Of a stretch of DNA of 64,000 nt, positions 36,034-44,824 are shown piece by piece. The position numbers were made by a program, and so were the translations under genes. Source of the stretch: Pseudomonadota bacterium (GTDB taxonomy: Bacteria > Pseudomonadota > Alphaproteobacteria > Rhodospirillales > Magnetospirillaceae); contig JAJYTF010000013.1 in assembly GCA_021793155.1 (NCBI GenBank), positions 62,001-126,000 on the forward strand, given 5' to 3'. How positions within the stretch are numbered: position 1 is the stretch's first letter; the number at the start of each line of letters is the position of its first letter. The notes beneath the pieces were generated by a model. That model had not been told where the DNA came from. It did no database searches and saw only the letters and a list, made by a program, of their open reading frames with translations.

Positions 36034-37485
36034 ATGGCGTATGTGATCCAGGGTGAAACGGGCGATTGGGAGTTGGTGATCGGCCTTGAGGTGCATGCCC
36101 AGGTGATCAGCAAGTCCAAGCTGTTTTCCGGTGCCTCGACGCTGTTCGGCGGCGAGCCCAACACCCAGGTGTCGCTGGTCGATGCCGCCATGCCGGGCAT
36201 GCTTCCGGTGATCAACGAATACTGTATCGAGCAGGCGGTGCGCACCGGGTTGGGGCTGAAGGCCAAGATCAACCTGACTTCGGTGTTCGCGCGGAAGAAC
36301 TATTTCTACGCCGACCTGCCGCAGGGCTATCAGATCAGCCAGTACGAGTATCCCATCGTCGGCGAAGGTGAGGTGATTCTCGATATGCCCGACGGCTCGA
36401 CCCGCAAGGTGGGTATCGAGCGGCTGCATCTGGAACAGGATGCCGGCAAGAGCCTGCACGACCAGCACCCGACCAAGTCGTTCATCGACCTTAACCGCTC
36501 GGGCGTGGCGCTGATGGAGATCGTCTCCAAGCCGGACATGCGCAGCCCCGAGGAGGCGGCCGCCTATGTCACCAAGCTGCGCTCGATCCTGCGCTATCTG
36601 GGCACCTGCGACGGCAACATGGCGGAAGGCTCGATGCGCTGCGACGCCAATGTCTCGGTCCGCAAGGCGGGCGAACCCTACCGTACCCGGGCCGAAATCA
36701 AGAACGTCAACTCCATCCGCTTCCTGCAGCAGGCCATCGAATACGAGGCGCGCCGGCAGGTTGACCTCTACGAGGAAGGCGGACAGGTGGTGCAGGAAAC
36801 CCGCCTGTTCGACTCGACCAAGGGCGAGACCCGCTCCATGCGCAGCAAGGAGCACGCCCACGACTATCGCTATTTCCCCGATCCCGACTTGCTGCCCTTG
36901 ATGGTGGCCCAGGACTTCGTCGACGGGATCAAGGCCGGCCTGCCGGAACTGCCCGACGAGAAGAAGGAGCGGTTCATGGGCGACTACGGGCTGTCGTCCT
37001 ATGACGCCGGCGTGTTGGTGGCGGAGCAGGCCAATGCCGACTTTTTCGAGGCGGTGGGGAAAGGCCGGGACCCCAAGCTGGCCTGCAACTGGGTGATGGG
37101 GGACTTCGCCGCGGCGATGAACCGGCTGGGCCGCAGCATCGACAATCCCCCGGTCAGCGCTGCCGATCTGGGCGGGCTGATCGACCTGATCGCCGACAAC
37201 ACCATCTCGGGCCGCATCGCCAAGGAAGTATTCGAGCTGATGGTGGAAACCGGCAAGGCGCCGGCGGTGATCGTCGAAGAGAAAGGCCTGCGCCAGGTCA
37301 CCGACACCGGTGCCATCGAGGCCTCTATCGACGCCGTGCTGGCGGCCAATGGTGACAAGGTGGCCGAATACCGGTCCGGCAAGGACAAGCTGTTCGGCTT
37401 CTTTGTCGGCCAGGTGATGAAGGCCACCGGCGGCAAGGCCAATCCGGCGCTGGTCAACGAGATCCTGAAGAAGAAGCTGGGATAA
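36034..37485 (+). CDS. gatB: Aspartyl/glutamyl-tRNA amidotransferase subunit B
   Basis: Kinase/transamidase subunit that activates misacylated tRNA; 483 residues. It shows [33 protein letters not shown] and [17 protein letters not shown], then a C-terminal YqeY-like helical tail (about 340-483, with a final [17 protein letters not shown]) that binds tRNA. It is full length and the last gene of gatCAB; an intergenic repeat follows within 30 bases. Confidence 0.97.
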   Translation: MAYVIQGETGDWELVIGLEVHAQVISKSKLFSGASTLFGGEPNTQVSLVDAAMPGMLPVINEYCIEQAVRTGLGLKAKINLTSVFARKNYFYADLPQGYQISQYEYPIVGEGEVILDMPDGSTRKVGIERLHLEQDAGKSLHDQHPTKSFIDLNRSGVALMEIVSKPDMRSPEEAAAYVTKLRSILRYLGTCDGNMAEGSMRCDANVSVRKAGEPYRTRAEIKNVNSIRFLQQAIEYEARRQVDLYEEGGQVVQETRLFDSTKGETRSMRSKEHAHDYRYFPDPDLLPLMVAQDFVDGIKAGLPELPDEKKERFMGDYGLSSYDAGVLVAEQANADFFEAVGKGRDPKLACNWVMGDFAAAMNRLGRSIDNPPVSAADLGGLIDLIADNTISGRIAKEVFELMVETGKAPAVIVEEKGLRQVTDTGAIEASIDAVLAANGDKVAEYRSGKDKLFGFFVGQVMKATGGKANPALVNEILKKKLG

Positions 37486-37514
37486 GAGATTTGAACCGCC
37501 GAGCGGATGCTTTC

Positions 37515-37579
37515 GTCATCCCGAATGAAGTAAGGGATCTCGTTGGGCCGATGAGATCCTTCGCTGCGCTCAGGATGAC
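37515..37579. repeat. Palindromic GTCATCC-type dispersed repeat, copy 3
   Basis: Imperfect inverted repeat of the same family as 3839-3903: the left arm starts GTCATCCCGAATGAAG and the right arm ends TCGCTGCGCTCAGGATGAC. It lies at the gatB 3' end and reaches into the start of the downstream protease gene, so that gene's apparent N-terminus would read VIPNEVRDL...RSFAALRMT, a translation typical of this repeat. Confidence 0.8.
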
Positions 37580-38474
37580 CGGGGTGTCGGCGACTTGGAG
37601 GTTTCTTTCTATTTTCGCTCTTGCCCTTTTGGTCAATGTGCCGGCCCAGGCCCAACCGCAGCGACTGACTATAAAGACGCTGGAATACCCGTGGAGCGCC
37701 GTCGGCCGGCTCAATGTGGGCAATCATAGCTACTGCTCCGCCGTCCTCATTTCCGAGCGCCATATCCTCACCGCGGCCCACTGCCTGTGGCTGCCCGGTG
37801 AGGACCGCTGGTGGCCGCCCTCGGCCATCCAGTTCGTGCCGGGTTTCCAGGGTGACGCGGTGGTGCATGCCAAGGTGAAGCGGTATGTGGTGGCCGATGG
37901 CTACAGCTTTGACCGGCACCACGCCTCGCCGTCGGACTGGGCGGTGGCCGAACTAACCGAGCCGTTGGGGCGGCAGGTGGGGTGGCTGGCCACCGGCGGA
38001 TCCGATACCTCGGGCCTGATGGGCCATGCCGGCTATCGCGCCGACCACCGTTATGCGGTAACCCTGGATTACGGCTGCCGGGTGCTGGCCGCGCCGCCGG
38101 CCGATCCGCTGCTGTGGGAGAACTGCGAGGACCTGCAGGGCGATTCCGGTGGGCCGGTGCTGGCCTTCCTGCCCGGGGGTCCACGCGTGGTGGGCATCGT
38201 CATCGCCACCACCGCGCGGATGGGCGGCGGTGTGACGGCTGCGGTGGCGGTTTCCAGCCTCACCGATGCGAACCGCTTTCCCAAGGCCGCCCACGCCGCT
38301 ATCGAGGCCGGCGTCGGTCGGGGCGAGGGGCATCCGCCGGTGGCGGGAAGCCCGGCCGACCCGGTGCCGGCCTGGACCTTTAACGAGCTTGGCGCACCGG
38401 CCGGGCATGCCAAATCCCTTGCGGACCTTGCCCGCCTGCTGGGCAGGTCTGCGGGCGGCCGTGGCGAGAACTGA
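37575..38474 (+). CDS. Secreted trypsin-like serine protease
   Basis: S1-family protease with the full catalytic triad: His in LTAAHC, Asp in SPSDWAVAEL and Ser in QGDSGGPV; paired cysteines (SYCSAV and AAHC) fit a disulphide around the histidine. From ATG 37575 (a GTG at 37584 is possible) the N-terminus is a clean signal peptide, hydrophobic WRFLSIFALALLVNVPAQA, predicting periplasmic or extracellular location. The frame opens at TTG 37491, but that extension is translated repeat sequence. The C-terminal 70 residues are low-complexity. Substrate unknown; GST follows 18 bases later. Confidence 0.85.
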   Translation: MTGVSATWRFLSIFALALLVNVPAQAQPQRLTIKTLEYPWSAVGRLNVGNHSYCSAVLISERHILTAAHCLWLPGEDRWWPPSAIQFVPGFQGDAVVHAKVKRYVVADGYSFDRHHASPSDWAVAELTEPLGRQVGWLATGGSDTSGLMGHAGYRADHRYAVTLDYGCRVLAAPPADPLLWENCEDLQGDSGGPVLAFLPGGPRVVGIVIATTARMGGGVTAAVAVSSLTDANRFPKAAHAAIEAGVGRGEGHPPVAGSPADPVPAWTFNELGAPAGHAKSLADLARLLGRSAGGRGEN

Positions 38475-38492
38475 GACGAGGAAGGAGGTCGA

Positions 38493-39110
38493 ATGATCGA
38501 GCTTTATACCTGGGCGACGCCGAACGGCCGCAAGGCCTCCATCATGCTGGAGGAGGTGGGATTGCCGTACCGCGTGCATGCGATCGACATCACCAAGGGC
38601 CAGCAGTTCGCGCCGGAATTCCTGGCCGTCAGCCCGAACAACAAGATCCCCGCCATCGTCGACCAGGAGGGGCCGGAGGGGAAGCCGTTCGCCCTGTTCG
38701 AATCGGGCGCCATCCTGATCTATCTGGCCGAGAAGACCGGCAGGTTGCTGCCGACCGCCCCGGTGGCCCGCTACCAGGTGCTGCAATGGCTGATGTGGCA
38801 GATGGGCGGGTTCGGGCCGATGCTGGGGCAGGCCCATCATTTCCGTAAATTCGCGGCCGAGCAGATTCCCTATGCCATCGAGCGCTACACCAAGGAGACC
38901 GAGCGGCTGTATGGCGTGCTCGATCAGCAGCTGGCGAAGGAGGATTACGTCGCCGGCGATTATTCCATCGCCGACATCGCCATTTACCCATGGACGCAGC
39001 GCTACGAGTGGCAGGGAATTGAGCTTGAAATGTTTCCAAATGTGACCCGCTGGCGCGAACGGATGGCCGCCAGGCCTGCCGTCGCAAAAGGAATGGCGGT
39101 GCCAGCGTAA
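38493..39110 (+). CDS. Glutathione S-transferase family protein (YfcG/Nu-class-like)
   Basis: A 205-residue GST with an N-terminal thioredoxin-like domain (ELYTWATPNGRKASIMLEE, SPNNKIPAIVD, FESGAILIYLAEK) and a C-terminal helical domain (DYSIADIAIYPW). The TPNG(R/K) start resembles the Nu-class YfcG/YghU group, which act as disulphide oxidoreductases using glutathione. A strong GGAAGGAGG site precedes ATG 38493. Specific substrate unknown. Confidence 0.92.
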   Translation: MIELYTWATPNGRKASIMLEEVGLPYRVHAIDITKGQQFAPEFLAVSPNNKIPAIVDQEGPEGKPFALFESGAILIYLAEKTGRLLPTAPVARYQVLQWLMWQMGGFGPMLGQAHHFRKFAAEQIPYAIERYTKETERLYGVLDQQLAKEDYVAGDYSIADIAIYPWTQRYEWQGIELEMFPNVTRWRERMAARPAVAKGMAVPA

Positions 39111-39195
39111 GCAGGAGATTGACGGGCCGGTTCGTATTCTGTAGAACCGGCCTTCCAGCCAGGACGCCCCGGCAATGACCGTCGTCCGTTCCCGC

Positions 39196-39288
39196 GGAAG
39201 GGTGGGTGAGTGGCTTAAACCAGCGGTTTGCTAAACCGTCGTACGATGTAAAGTCGTACCGGGGGTTCGAATCCCCCCCCTTCCGCCA
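39196..39288 (+). tRNA. tRNA-Ser (anticodon GCT)
   Basis: Full cloverleaf with 7-bp acceptor stem (GGAAGGG with CCCTTCC), anticodon stem GCGGT/ACCGT and loop TTGCTAA giving anticodon GCT at 39230-39232. There is a long variable arm (GTACGA with TCGTAC) diagnostic of class II tRNA, a T-arm with GGTTCGAATCC, and an encoded CCA at 39286-39288. It reads AGC/AGT serine codons. Confidence 0.97.
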
Positions 39289-39301
39289 ATTGCTTTAATG
39301 T

Positions 39302-39667
39302 TTACGAAGTAATTGCCTCGCACGGTTTGGCGGCAGGCGAGGCGTTCAAGCTGCAAGTTTCCGCGGCGACTTTTTCACCGAATAGCAGGCGATAGGTCTC
39401 AGGGTCGTAGTACTTCATCAAGGTCTTGATGAACTCTTCGGTCGGGATGCGAAGGACGGCCGCCCAGTTTTCGTACCGGTCCGGAGGAACGCGTCCGCGC
39501 CCTGCCTCCAGTTGCGCTATGAAGGTGAAATAGCTGATCCCCAGGCGTTTGGCCATCGCGCGCACAGTCAATCCATTGCGCTCGCGTTGCGCCTTAAGCC
39601 ATTTGCCGGCTTCCCGGCGTAGGGCCTTTACGTCGTGCCGGGCGCTTTGTTGAGGATGGACATACAT
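39302..39667 (-). CDS. XRE-type helix-turn-helix protein
   Basis: A 121-residue probable transcriptional regulator. A Cro/CI-type HTH occupies about residues 25-75: RNGLTVRAMAKRLGISYFTF then QLEAGRGRVPPDRYENWAAVL. The C-terminus (about 80-121) is unassigned. ATG 39667 gives MYVHPQQ. The stop lies only 13 bases beyond the tRNA-Ser gene in opposite orientation, and the surrounding DNA is AT-richer than the window average, so the gene may be horizontally acquired. Targets unknown. Confidence 0.8.
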   Translation of the reverse strand: MYVHPQQSARHDVKALRREAGKWLKAQRERNGLTVRAMAKRLGISYFTFIAQLEAGRGRVPPDRYENWAAVLRIPTEEFIKTLMKYYDPETYRLLFGEKVAAETCSLNASPAAKPCEAITS

Positions 39668-39738
39668 TGAAGCGACTCCTCAAGCACTGCCATGGAGTCG
39701 AATGTAAGTAAAAATATGGTGCGTAGGTTACTCAGCAA

Positions 39739-39874
39739 TTGACGGATATCAGGTGACCAGCACAGAGATATGCCACAATATAAACACATGTTATGCTTTT
39801 AGCGATGGGCGATGGTGGATGCATAGGGAAATATTTGACGATCGGGAGGGCTGCCAGCCCTTTTGACGGATATC
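39739..39874 (+). repeat. Exact 12-bp direct repeat TTGACGGATATC (two copies)
   Basis: Copies at 39739-39750 and 39863-39874, 124 bases apart, both on the plus strand. Each contains a TTGACG resembling a -35 element. They could be regulator-binding sites or duplicated promoter elements. Confidence 0.5.
39847..39864 (+). terminator. Small intrinsic-terminator-like hairpin
   Basis: AGGGCT, loop GCC, AGCCCT followed by TTT on the plus strand. No plus-strand gene ends just upstream, so if functional it would end an unannotated short transcript starting after the tRNA region. Confidence 0.35.
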
Positions 39875-40059
39875 GAATGAAGCTGTACCCTTTCGGCTAT
39901 CAATCATCGGGAACCAGGCGCAAGGAAAAAGGCCGCTGACGGTCAGCAAAGCCGACATCTCCAAGGATTAGAGCCAGCAGCCGTGCGGCGGAAACTGTCG
40001 ACTTGACGGTCTCGGCCGGCCGTCGCAGATAGTTTGATGCACGTCTCGAGGAGTTCCCC

Positions 40060-40956
40060 GTGAGCCCTGCCGCCCCCACCGCCACCGACATCATCGCCGA
40101 ACTCGGCCTCGAACCGCATCCCGAAGGCGGCCATTTTCGAGAGATCTACCGTCACCGAGCCGTTGGCGGCGGACGTGGCGACTGCACCTCCATTTATTTT
40201 CTGCTTGCCGAGGGTGAGTGTTCGACCTGGCATCGGGTCGACGCCGTCGAAATCTGGCACTGGTACGCCGGCGCCCCCCTCGAACTGACCATCGCCGAGT
40301 CGGGAGGCAAGCCGCGGGCTGTTCTGCTGGGCAACGATCTGGTCACGGGTCAGCGGCCACAGGCGGTAGTGCCGCCTTTCGCCTGGCAGGCCGCGGTGTC
40401 GACGGGGGCGTGGACGCTGGTCGGCTGCACCGTCGCGCCGGCCTTCACCTTCGACGGGTTCGAACTGGCGCCGGAGGGGTGGGAACCGCGGACTGGCGAG
40501 GTCTGTACTCCGGTCAGATACGAGGAGCTCCGTTTGGCATTCGACTTTGCGAGCAGCGGATACCCGGGCGAGCACAGAGCGTACATCGCGCGAGAGACCG
40601 GCTCTATCCAGTGCCGCTCCGATCTGAGCGACGTCGAGGACGAGGACCACGGCGTCGACCCCGACGACGATACCAGCGATCGGTTCATTGCCATTCCGCA
40701 CAAGAACGACCTCGATCTGGGGCGGAGCCTCGTCTACCGCTTCGCCGAAGAGGCCCTGCCGAACCGGGGTGACGAAATCTACGCTATCTTCCGCAAGAGG
40801 GGGGCCTACGCGCGGTTCAAGGATCTGCTGGCGCGCGAAGGAATGCTGGAGCGATGGTACGCTTTCGAAGCAAAGGCCGAAGAGCGGGCGCTGCGGGATT
40901 GGTGCGAGGAATGCGGCATATCCATTGCCGATGCGGAGCAAAAAGCGTCGGGCTGA
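40060..40956 (+). CDS. DUF985 cupin fused to a UPF0158-like domain
   Basis: A 298-residue two-domain protein. Residues about 5-145 match the DUF985/cupin_5 family: HPEGGHFREIYRH, STWHRVDAVEIWHWYAGAPLE, and VGCTVAPAFTFDGFELA. Residues about 155-295 match UPF0158 (YIARETGSIQCRSD, DRFIAIPHKNDLDLG, RGAYARFKDLL, MLERWYAFEAKA, WCEECGI). Both are usually separate proteins of unknown biochemical function; DUF985 is a metal-cupin fold. The start is GTG 40060, after GAGGAG at ideal spacing. The reading frame is continuous across the junction with consistent codon bias, so it is a real fusion rather than an artefact. Confidence 0.85.
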   Translation: MSPAAPTATDIIAELGLEPHPEGGHFREIYRHRAVGGGRGDCTSIYFLLAEGECSTWHRVDAVEIWHWYAGAPLELTIAESGGKPRAVLLGNDLVTGQRPQAVVPPFAWQAAVSTGAWTLVGCTVAPAFTFDGFELAPEGWEPRTGEVCTPVRYEELRLAFDFASSGYPGEHRAYIARETGSIQCRSDLSDVEDEDHGVDPDDDTSDRFIAIPHKNDLDLGRSLVYRFAEEALPNRGDEIYAIFRKRGAYARFKDLLAREGMLERWYAFEAKAEERALRDWCEECGISIADAEQKASG

Positions 40957-41503
40957 TCGTTTCCGTTTTTTCGGAATGCCGGAGCGGAGGGACTGGCGCC
41001 CGCGTGAGGGGAGGTGCCGCCGGCAGGCGGCAAGACGAACCTGTATCCGCCTTTTCGGGCGTGCTGGTTGCCCGGCGCCAGCGGCGAGACACCTGCCGTT
41101 GGAGTCTCAGGGGAAAAGTGTGCGGGATGATACATGCCTGCAGACCAGACTTCGCGACATGGTGGAGTTATTTTTATTGACAGTAGAGAGTCCTTCGGAC
41201 ATCAATCCTATGTATAGGAAAAAGGGGATACCTTAGGCCATTGCGCCTCATACTGTCAGATGGGGGCTGAGCGGCCGCCACACTGACAGACCCGGGTGAG
41301 GAATTGTCAGTTCCGTTGCTCGACATGACAATGGCGCCCCGTATGGCGCCGGCCAGCTGCGGCAGCGGACGCAAGGGACGATTGATGTCCCGCGAACATC
41401 CGAAACTATCGAGTGATCCCCTGGTGCCGGCTGCCCTGGCCGGCAGATGGCGTGCCGCGGTATGCCCGATGAGCACCCCTGTGGCTACGGAATGGAGGAG
41501 ATC
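40957..41503. other. 547-base intergenic region upstream of the chemoreceptor
   Basis: No convincing gene. It holds a short TTCCG-N6-CGGAA hairpin just after the 40956 stop, a TTGACA hexamer at 41177-41182, a CCTATGTATAGG palindrome near 41207-41218, and several TGTCAG/CTGACAG words between about 41240 and 41320. These may belong to the chemoreceptor promoter and 5' leader. Confidence 0.5.
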
Positions 41504-43834
41504 ATGCGCGCATCCATCAAAGTGAAGCTCGGGGCCGCATTCGGTCTGGTCATTGCGCTGTCTGTCGCGAGTGCCGGGCTTGGGATCGCCAATCTCGCCA
41601 GTCTTGATGGCGAAATGAGCTCGATCGGGCATGTCGCCGCCAAGCAGCTGCAGTTGGCCGAAGAGATGAAGACATTCCTGCTGGCTGCCGTCGAATCGGA
41701 AAAGAACACGATCCTGGCAAACGATGACGAAAAGATGGCCGGGTACCAGGCGCTAAATAAGAAAGCCAGAGAAAATTTCCGCCAGACGCGTGATGCCGCC
41801 TATGCCCTGGCTGCCGGCGAAGGCAAGCGCAAGCTGGAGGCGATTGCTTCGGATTTCGACCGTTTCACCGTCGCTCAGGACAAGGTGTTCGGATTTACCC
41901 GCCTCAACTCCAACATCCGCGCCCGCGACCTGCTGAACGCCCAGGGCCGGCCGGCCGCCGAGGAGACGAAAGCGGCCCTCGCCCATCTGCGCGAGCGGTT
42001 GGAGAACGCGGGAGGGACGGCGCAGCAGTGGCGCGCCGTGGTGGCGGTGGCCGACGTGGAAGCCGAAATCAACCGGGTGGTCGGCGACATTCGCGAGGTC
42101 ATCCTTTCGGGCACGACAACGAGCATCGCGGCCGAAGAGAAACACCTGGCCGAGCATGTTGCCGATCTGGCCCGCCGCAAGGCGGCTCTGCGCGACCTGT
42201 TGGCCAATTCGGAAGACCGTGCCGCCTTTGACGAGTTCGGCCGCCGGTTCGATCGCTGGGAGAAAATCCGCGATGAGGTGATCGCCACCAATCACCAGGC
42301 GGGCAATATCCGCGCCCTTGAAGTGTCCACCACCGAGGTTCGGGCGGCCAAGACCGAGATCCAGAAGTCGGTCGACGAGTTTTTCGCCATCGCTTCGGGC
42401 CGGATGGAAAGCACCATGAGGGAAGGCGACGACCAATATGCATCGGCGCGGACGCTGTTGGCGGGGATTGCCCTGGCGTCGGCATTGTTGTCGTTGGCCT
42501 GCGCCGCCTGGATCGCCGTCACCATCAGCCGTGGCCTCGGCAAGGCGGTCGGCCTGGCCAATGCGGTGGCCATCGGCGACCTCAACCAGGAGGTCGCCGT
42601 CTCTACCAACGATGAAGTGAAAGACCTGGTGGACGCGCTCAATCGCATGACCGCCAACCTCCGAGCGACGGCGGCCGTGGCCGACGAGATCGCCAAAGGT
42701 GACCTGTCGGTCGCGGTCAAGATCCTCTCCGACAAGGACACGCTGGGGATTGCGTTCGAGAACATGACGAAAAATCTGCGGGCGACCGCGGGCGTCGCCG
42801 ATGAAATCGCCAAGGGCAATCTCACGGTCACCGCCCAACGGGCCTCGGACAAGGATACCCTGGGGATCGCGCTGGAAATGATGCTGGAGAAGCTGCGCCA
42901 GATCGTGGCGGATGCGTCCGGTGCGGCGAACAACGTAACCGCGGGCAGCCAGGAGCTGTCGGCCAGCGCCGAGGAATTGAGCCAGGGTTCGACCGAGCAG
43001 GCCTCGGCCTCGGAAGAAGCTTCCGCTTCCATGGAGCAGATGGCCGCCAACATCAAGCAGAATGCCGAAAACGCCAATCAGACCGAGAAGATGGCCCGCC
43101 AGTCGGCGGTGGACGCCCAATTGTCGGGCGAGGCCGTGAGCCGCGCGGTCGACGCCATGCAGACCATCGCCGAGAAGATCACCATCGTCCAGGAGATCGC
43201 CCGCCAGACCGATCTGCTGGCGCTTAACGCGGCGGTCGAGGCGGCGCGCGCCGGCGAGCACGGCAAGGGCTTCGCGGTGGTTGCCTCGGAAGTGCGCAAG
43301 CTCGCGGAACGCAGCCAGCAGGCGGCGGCGGAGATCAGCACGCTGTCGTCCGACACGGTCAAGGTGGCCCAGCAGGCCGGGGAAATGCTGATAAAGCTGG
43401 TGCCCGACATCAAGAAGACGGCCGAATTGGTCGAGGAGATCAGCGCCGCCTGCCGCGAGCAGGATATCGGCGCCGACCAGATCAATCAGGCGATCCAGCA
43501 ACTCGACAAGGTGACCCAGCAGAACTCCGCGGCATCCGAAGAAGTGGCCGCGACCTCGGAGGAACTGGCGAGCCAGGCCGAGCAGTTGCAGGACACCATC
43601 GCCTATTTCCGCATCGAGACCCAGGCCATGAGCCGGACCAGCTCTCCGCCGGCTGCTCCCGTCCATCGTCCGGTGATCGCCCACCTCGCGCAGCAGCCGA
43701 AGCGCGGCTCCGGTTTGGCGGGTGCTGCAAAACGCAAGGCGTCCAAGTCCAACGGTAGCGGCAAAGGGGTGCATGTCGATCTCGATTCGGGCAATCCCTT
43801 GGACGCCCGCGACGCCGAGTTCGAGCATTTCTGA
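41504..43834 (+). CDS. Methyl-accepting chemotaxis protein with three HAMP-like modules
   Basis: Transmembrane chemoreceptor of 776 residues. TM1 lies at about 8-30 ([19 protein letters not shown]); a helical periplasmic domain (about 35-315) follows, then TM2 (about 325-350, [19 protein letters not shown]). After it come a HAMP and two near-identical about 40-residue HAMP-like modules ([18 protein letters not shown] and [18 protein letters not shown], each ending SDKDTLGIA). The signalling domain has the conserved hairpin tip [22 protein letters not shown], split around the turn. ATG 41504 follows GGAGGAG. The C-terminus is Lys/Ser-rich with no CheR-binding pentapeptide. Convergent cheD suggests that its glutamines are deamidated. 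Ligand unknown. Confidence 0.92.
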   Translation: MRASIKVKLGAAFGLVIALSVASAGLGIANLASLDGEMSSIGHVAAKQLQLAEEMKTFLLAAVESEKNTILANDDEKMAGYQALNKKARENFRQTRDAAYALAAGEGKRKLEAIASDFDRFTVAQDKVFGFTRLNSNIRARDLLNAQGRPAAEETKAALAHLRERLENAGGTAQQWRAVVAVADVEAEINRVVGDIREVILSGTTTSIAAEEKHLAEHVADLARRKAALRDLLANSEDRAAFDEFGRRFDRWEKIRDEVIATNHQAGNIRALEVSTTEVRAAKTEIQKSVDEFFAIASGRMESTMREGDDQYASARTLLAGIALASALLSLACAAWIAVTISRGLGKAVGLANAVAIGDLNQEVAVSTNDEVKDLVDALNRMTANLRATAAVADEIAKGDLSVAVKILSDKDTLGIAFENMTKNLRATAGVADEIAKGNLTVTAQRASDKDTLGIALEMMLEKLRQIVADASGAANNVTAGSQELSASAEELSQGSTEQASASEEASASMEQMAANIKQNAENANQTEKMARQSAVDAQLSGEAVSRAVDAMQTIAEKITIVQEIARQTDLLALNAAVEAARAGEHGKGFAVVASEVRKLAERSQQAAAEISTLSSDTVKVAQQAGEMLIKLVPDIKKTAELVEEISAACREQDIGADQINQAIQQLDKVTQQNSAASEEVAATSEELASQAEQLQDTIAYFRIETQAMSRTSSPPAAPVHRPVIAHLAQQPKRGSGLAGAAKRKASKSNGSGKGVHVDLDSGNPLDARDAEFEHF

Positions 43835-43841
43835 TCGCGGA

Positions 43842-43868
43842 AGGTGAGGGAGCGGCGCTTCCTCACCT
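43842..43868 (+). terminator. Hairpin after the chemoreceptor gene
   Basis: 12-bp stem (AGGTGAGGGAGC with GCTTCCTCACCT, one G-T wobble) and GGC loop, eight bases after the stop codon, in the gap between converging genes. No T-run follows, so termination strength is uncertain. Confidence 0.6.
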
Positions 43869-43931
43869 CGCCCGCTTCACCGTTGACCTTCCGAAGCCCT
43901 GGCATGGCCAAGACGACGGATATCGTGATGA

Positions 43932-44393
43932 TCATGTCAGCTGGCGGAGCTTAACTTCGCCGCTGGACAGATCAAAAATGATCTGGCGCCCGAACGGGCC
44001 GCCGACATTTTGCGCGGCCAGCGGAATGCGGTGAGCGGCAAGCCGCTCCCTCGCCACCGCGGTGTTCAGTTCGCCGACCGTTTCTCCAGCTTTCCCGGTC
44101 CCCAAGACCGCTGCACCGCCGAACAGTTTGGCCGTCAGGCCAGCCGGGCGCGACCCCATGCCCGTCAACTGGGCCAACATCTGATCGATGGAGGTGTCGC
44201 CATAGTGCAACGGCGGTCCGGAACCGTTCCACCGCGGCAATACGAAATGATTAATGCCGCCATGGCGCAAATGCCCGTCCCACAGGCATACCGCGATGCA
44301 GGATCCGAGCACCGTCTTCACCACGAACGACGCGTCTCCGCAGAACAGGCCGCCGGGCGAAAGAAAAATGTGGCGACGACCGCGCGATGGCAT
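43932..44393 (-). CDS. cheD: Chemoreceptor glutamine deamidase CheD
   Basis: Cytoplasmic enzyme that deamidates specific glutamines of chemoreceptors to tune adaptation. The 153-residue protein contains the catalytic Cys in VLGSCIAVCLWD, His in GGINHFVLP and a downstream Thr-containing RHGD-equivalent LHYGDTSIDQML, plus KLFGGAAVL. ATG 44393 follows CGGAG; the frame opens at a TTG at 44426. It converges on the chemoreceptor gene. No other che genes are in the window, so this pair is separate from the main cluster. Confidence 0.92.
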   Translation of the reverse strand: MPSRGRRHIFLSPGGLFCGDASFVVKTVLGSCIAVCLWDGHLRHGGINHFVLPRWNGSGPPLHYGDTSIDQMLAQLTGMGSRPAGLTAKLFGGAAVLGTGKAGETVGELNTAVARERLAAHRIPLAAQNVGGPFGRQIIFDLSSGEVKLRQLT

Positions 44394-44824
44394 CGGGGAA
44401 CTCCGTTCGGATCTGCCGAGCGGCAATTATGGCGCGGGTCGGCTTGGACATGTGTCGTGGATCGCACGATATCACCTCTCATTCCCTCGGCTGAGGCGAA
44501 AGCGATGGACAGATTTCTAGCCTAATGGGCGAAGGTGGAGCTGATGGCGCAGGCAACTGTGCCGACTTCCCATGGGCTCGCGTCACGGCGCTCGCGGCCT
44601 CGGGCGTTCAACGTGGCACCGGTCATGACATCGTTCTTGCCCATTGATCTCTCGGTGGCGAGCTGACGGCAGTTCCCTGGCGGTAGCGGGCGGCGCATTG
44701 GGCCTCGACCGACAACCACATCCGGATGACTGGAACAACGATCCCGCGGGGCGGGTTCGTCGTCTTGTTATTTCGCCGAGGAGATGAAGCGGACGCTGTG
44801 CTTCGTTAGTGGTGGGTTGGAGCG
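44394..44824. other. 431-base intergenic region between cheD and the enolase-superfamily gene
   Basis: No supported gene. Short minus-strand frames (for example 44522-44719) lack recognisable features or a good ribosome site. It probably holds the divergent promoters of cheD and the 44825 gene; no clear operator or hairpin was seen. Confidence 0.5.

Larger units (their letters stand above)
39668..40059. other. AT-rich intergenic region between HTH gene and cupin fusion gene
   Basis: About 390 bases without a convincing gene; a 64-codon minus-strand frame at 39900-40094 overlaps the next gene and is rejected. It contains a 12-bp exact direct repeat (see 39739-39874) and a small terminator-like hairpin. 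Its base composition is distinctly lower in GC than its neighbours. It presumably carries the HTH gene promoter on the left and the 40060 gene promoter on the right. Confidence 0.6.

Noticed and set aside
39900-40094. Short minus-strand frame overlapping the cupin fusion gene start
   Set aside because: It overlaps a well-supported GTG start with GAGGAG on the other strand and has no features.
44010-44525. Plus-strand open frame opposite cheD
   Set aside because: It is antisense to cheD, which has its catalytic motifs; there is no ribosome site or recognisable family.
44522-44719. Short minus-strand frame in the cheD/enolase gap
   Set aside because: 65 codons with no recognisable sequence, no ribosome site and no conserved context; not enough to call a gene.
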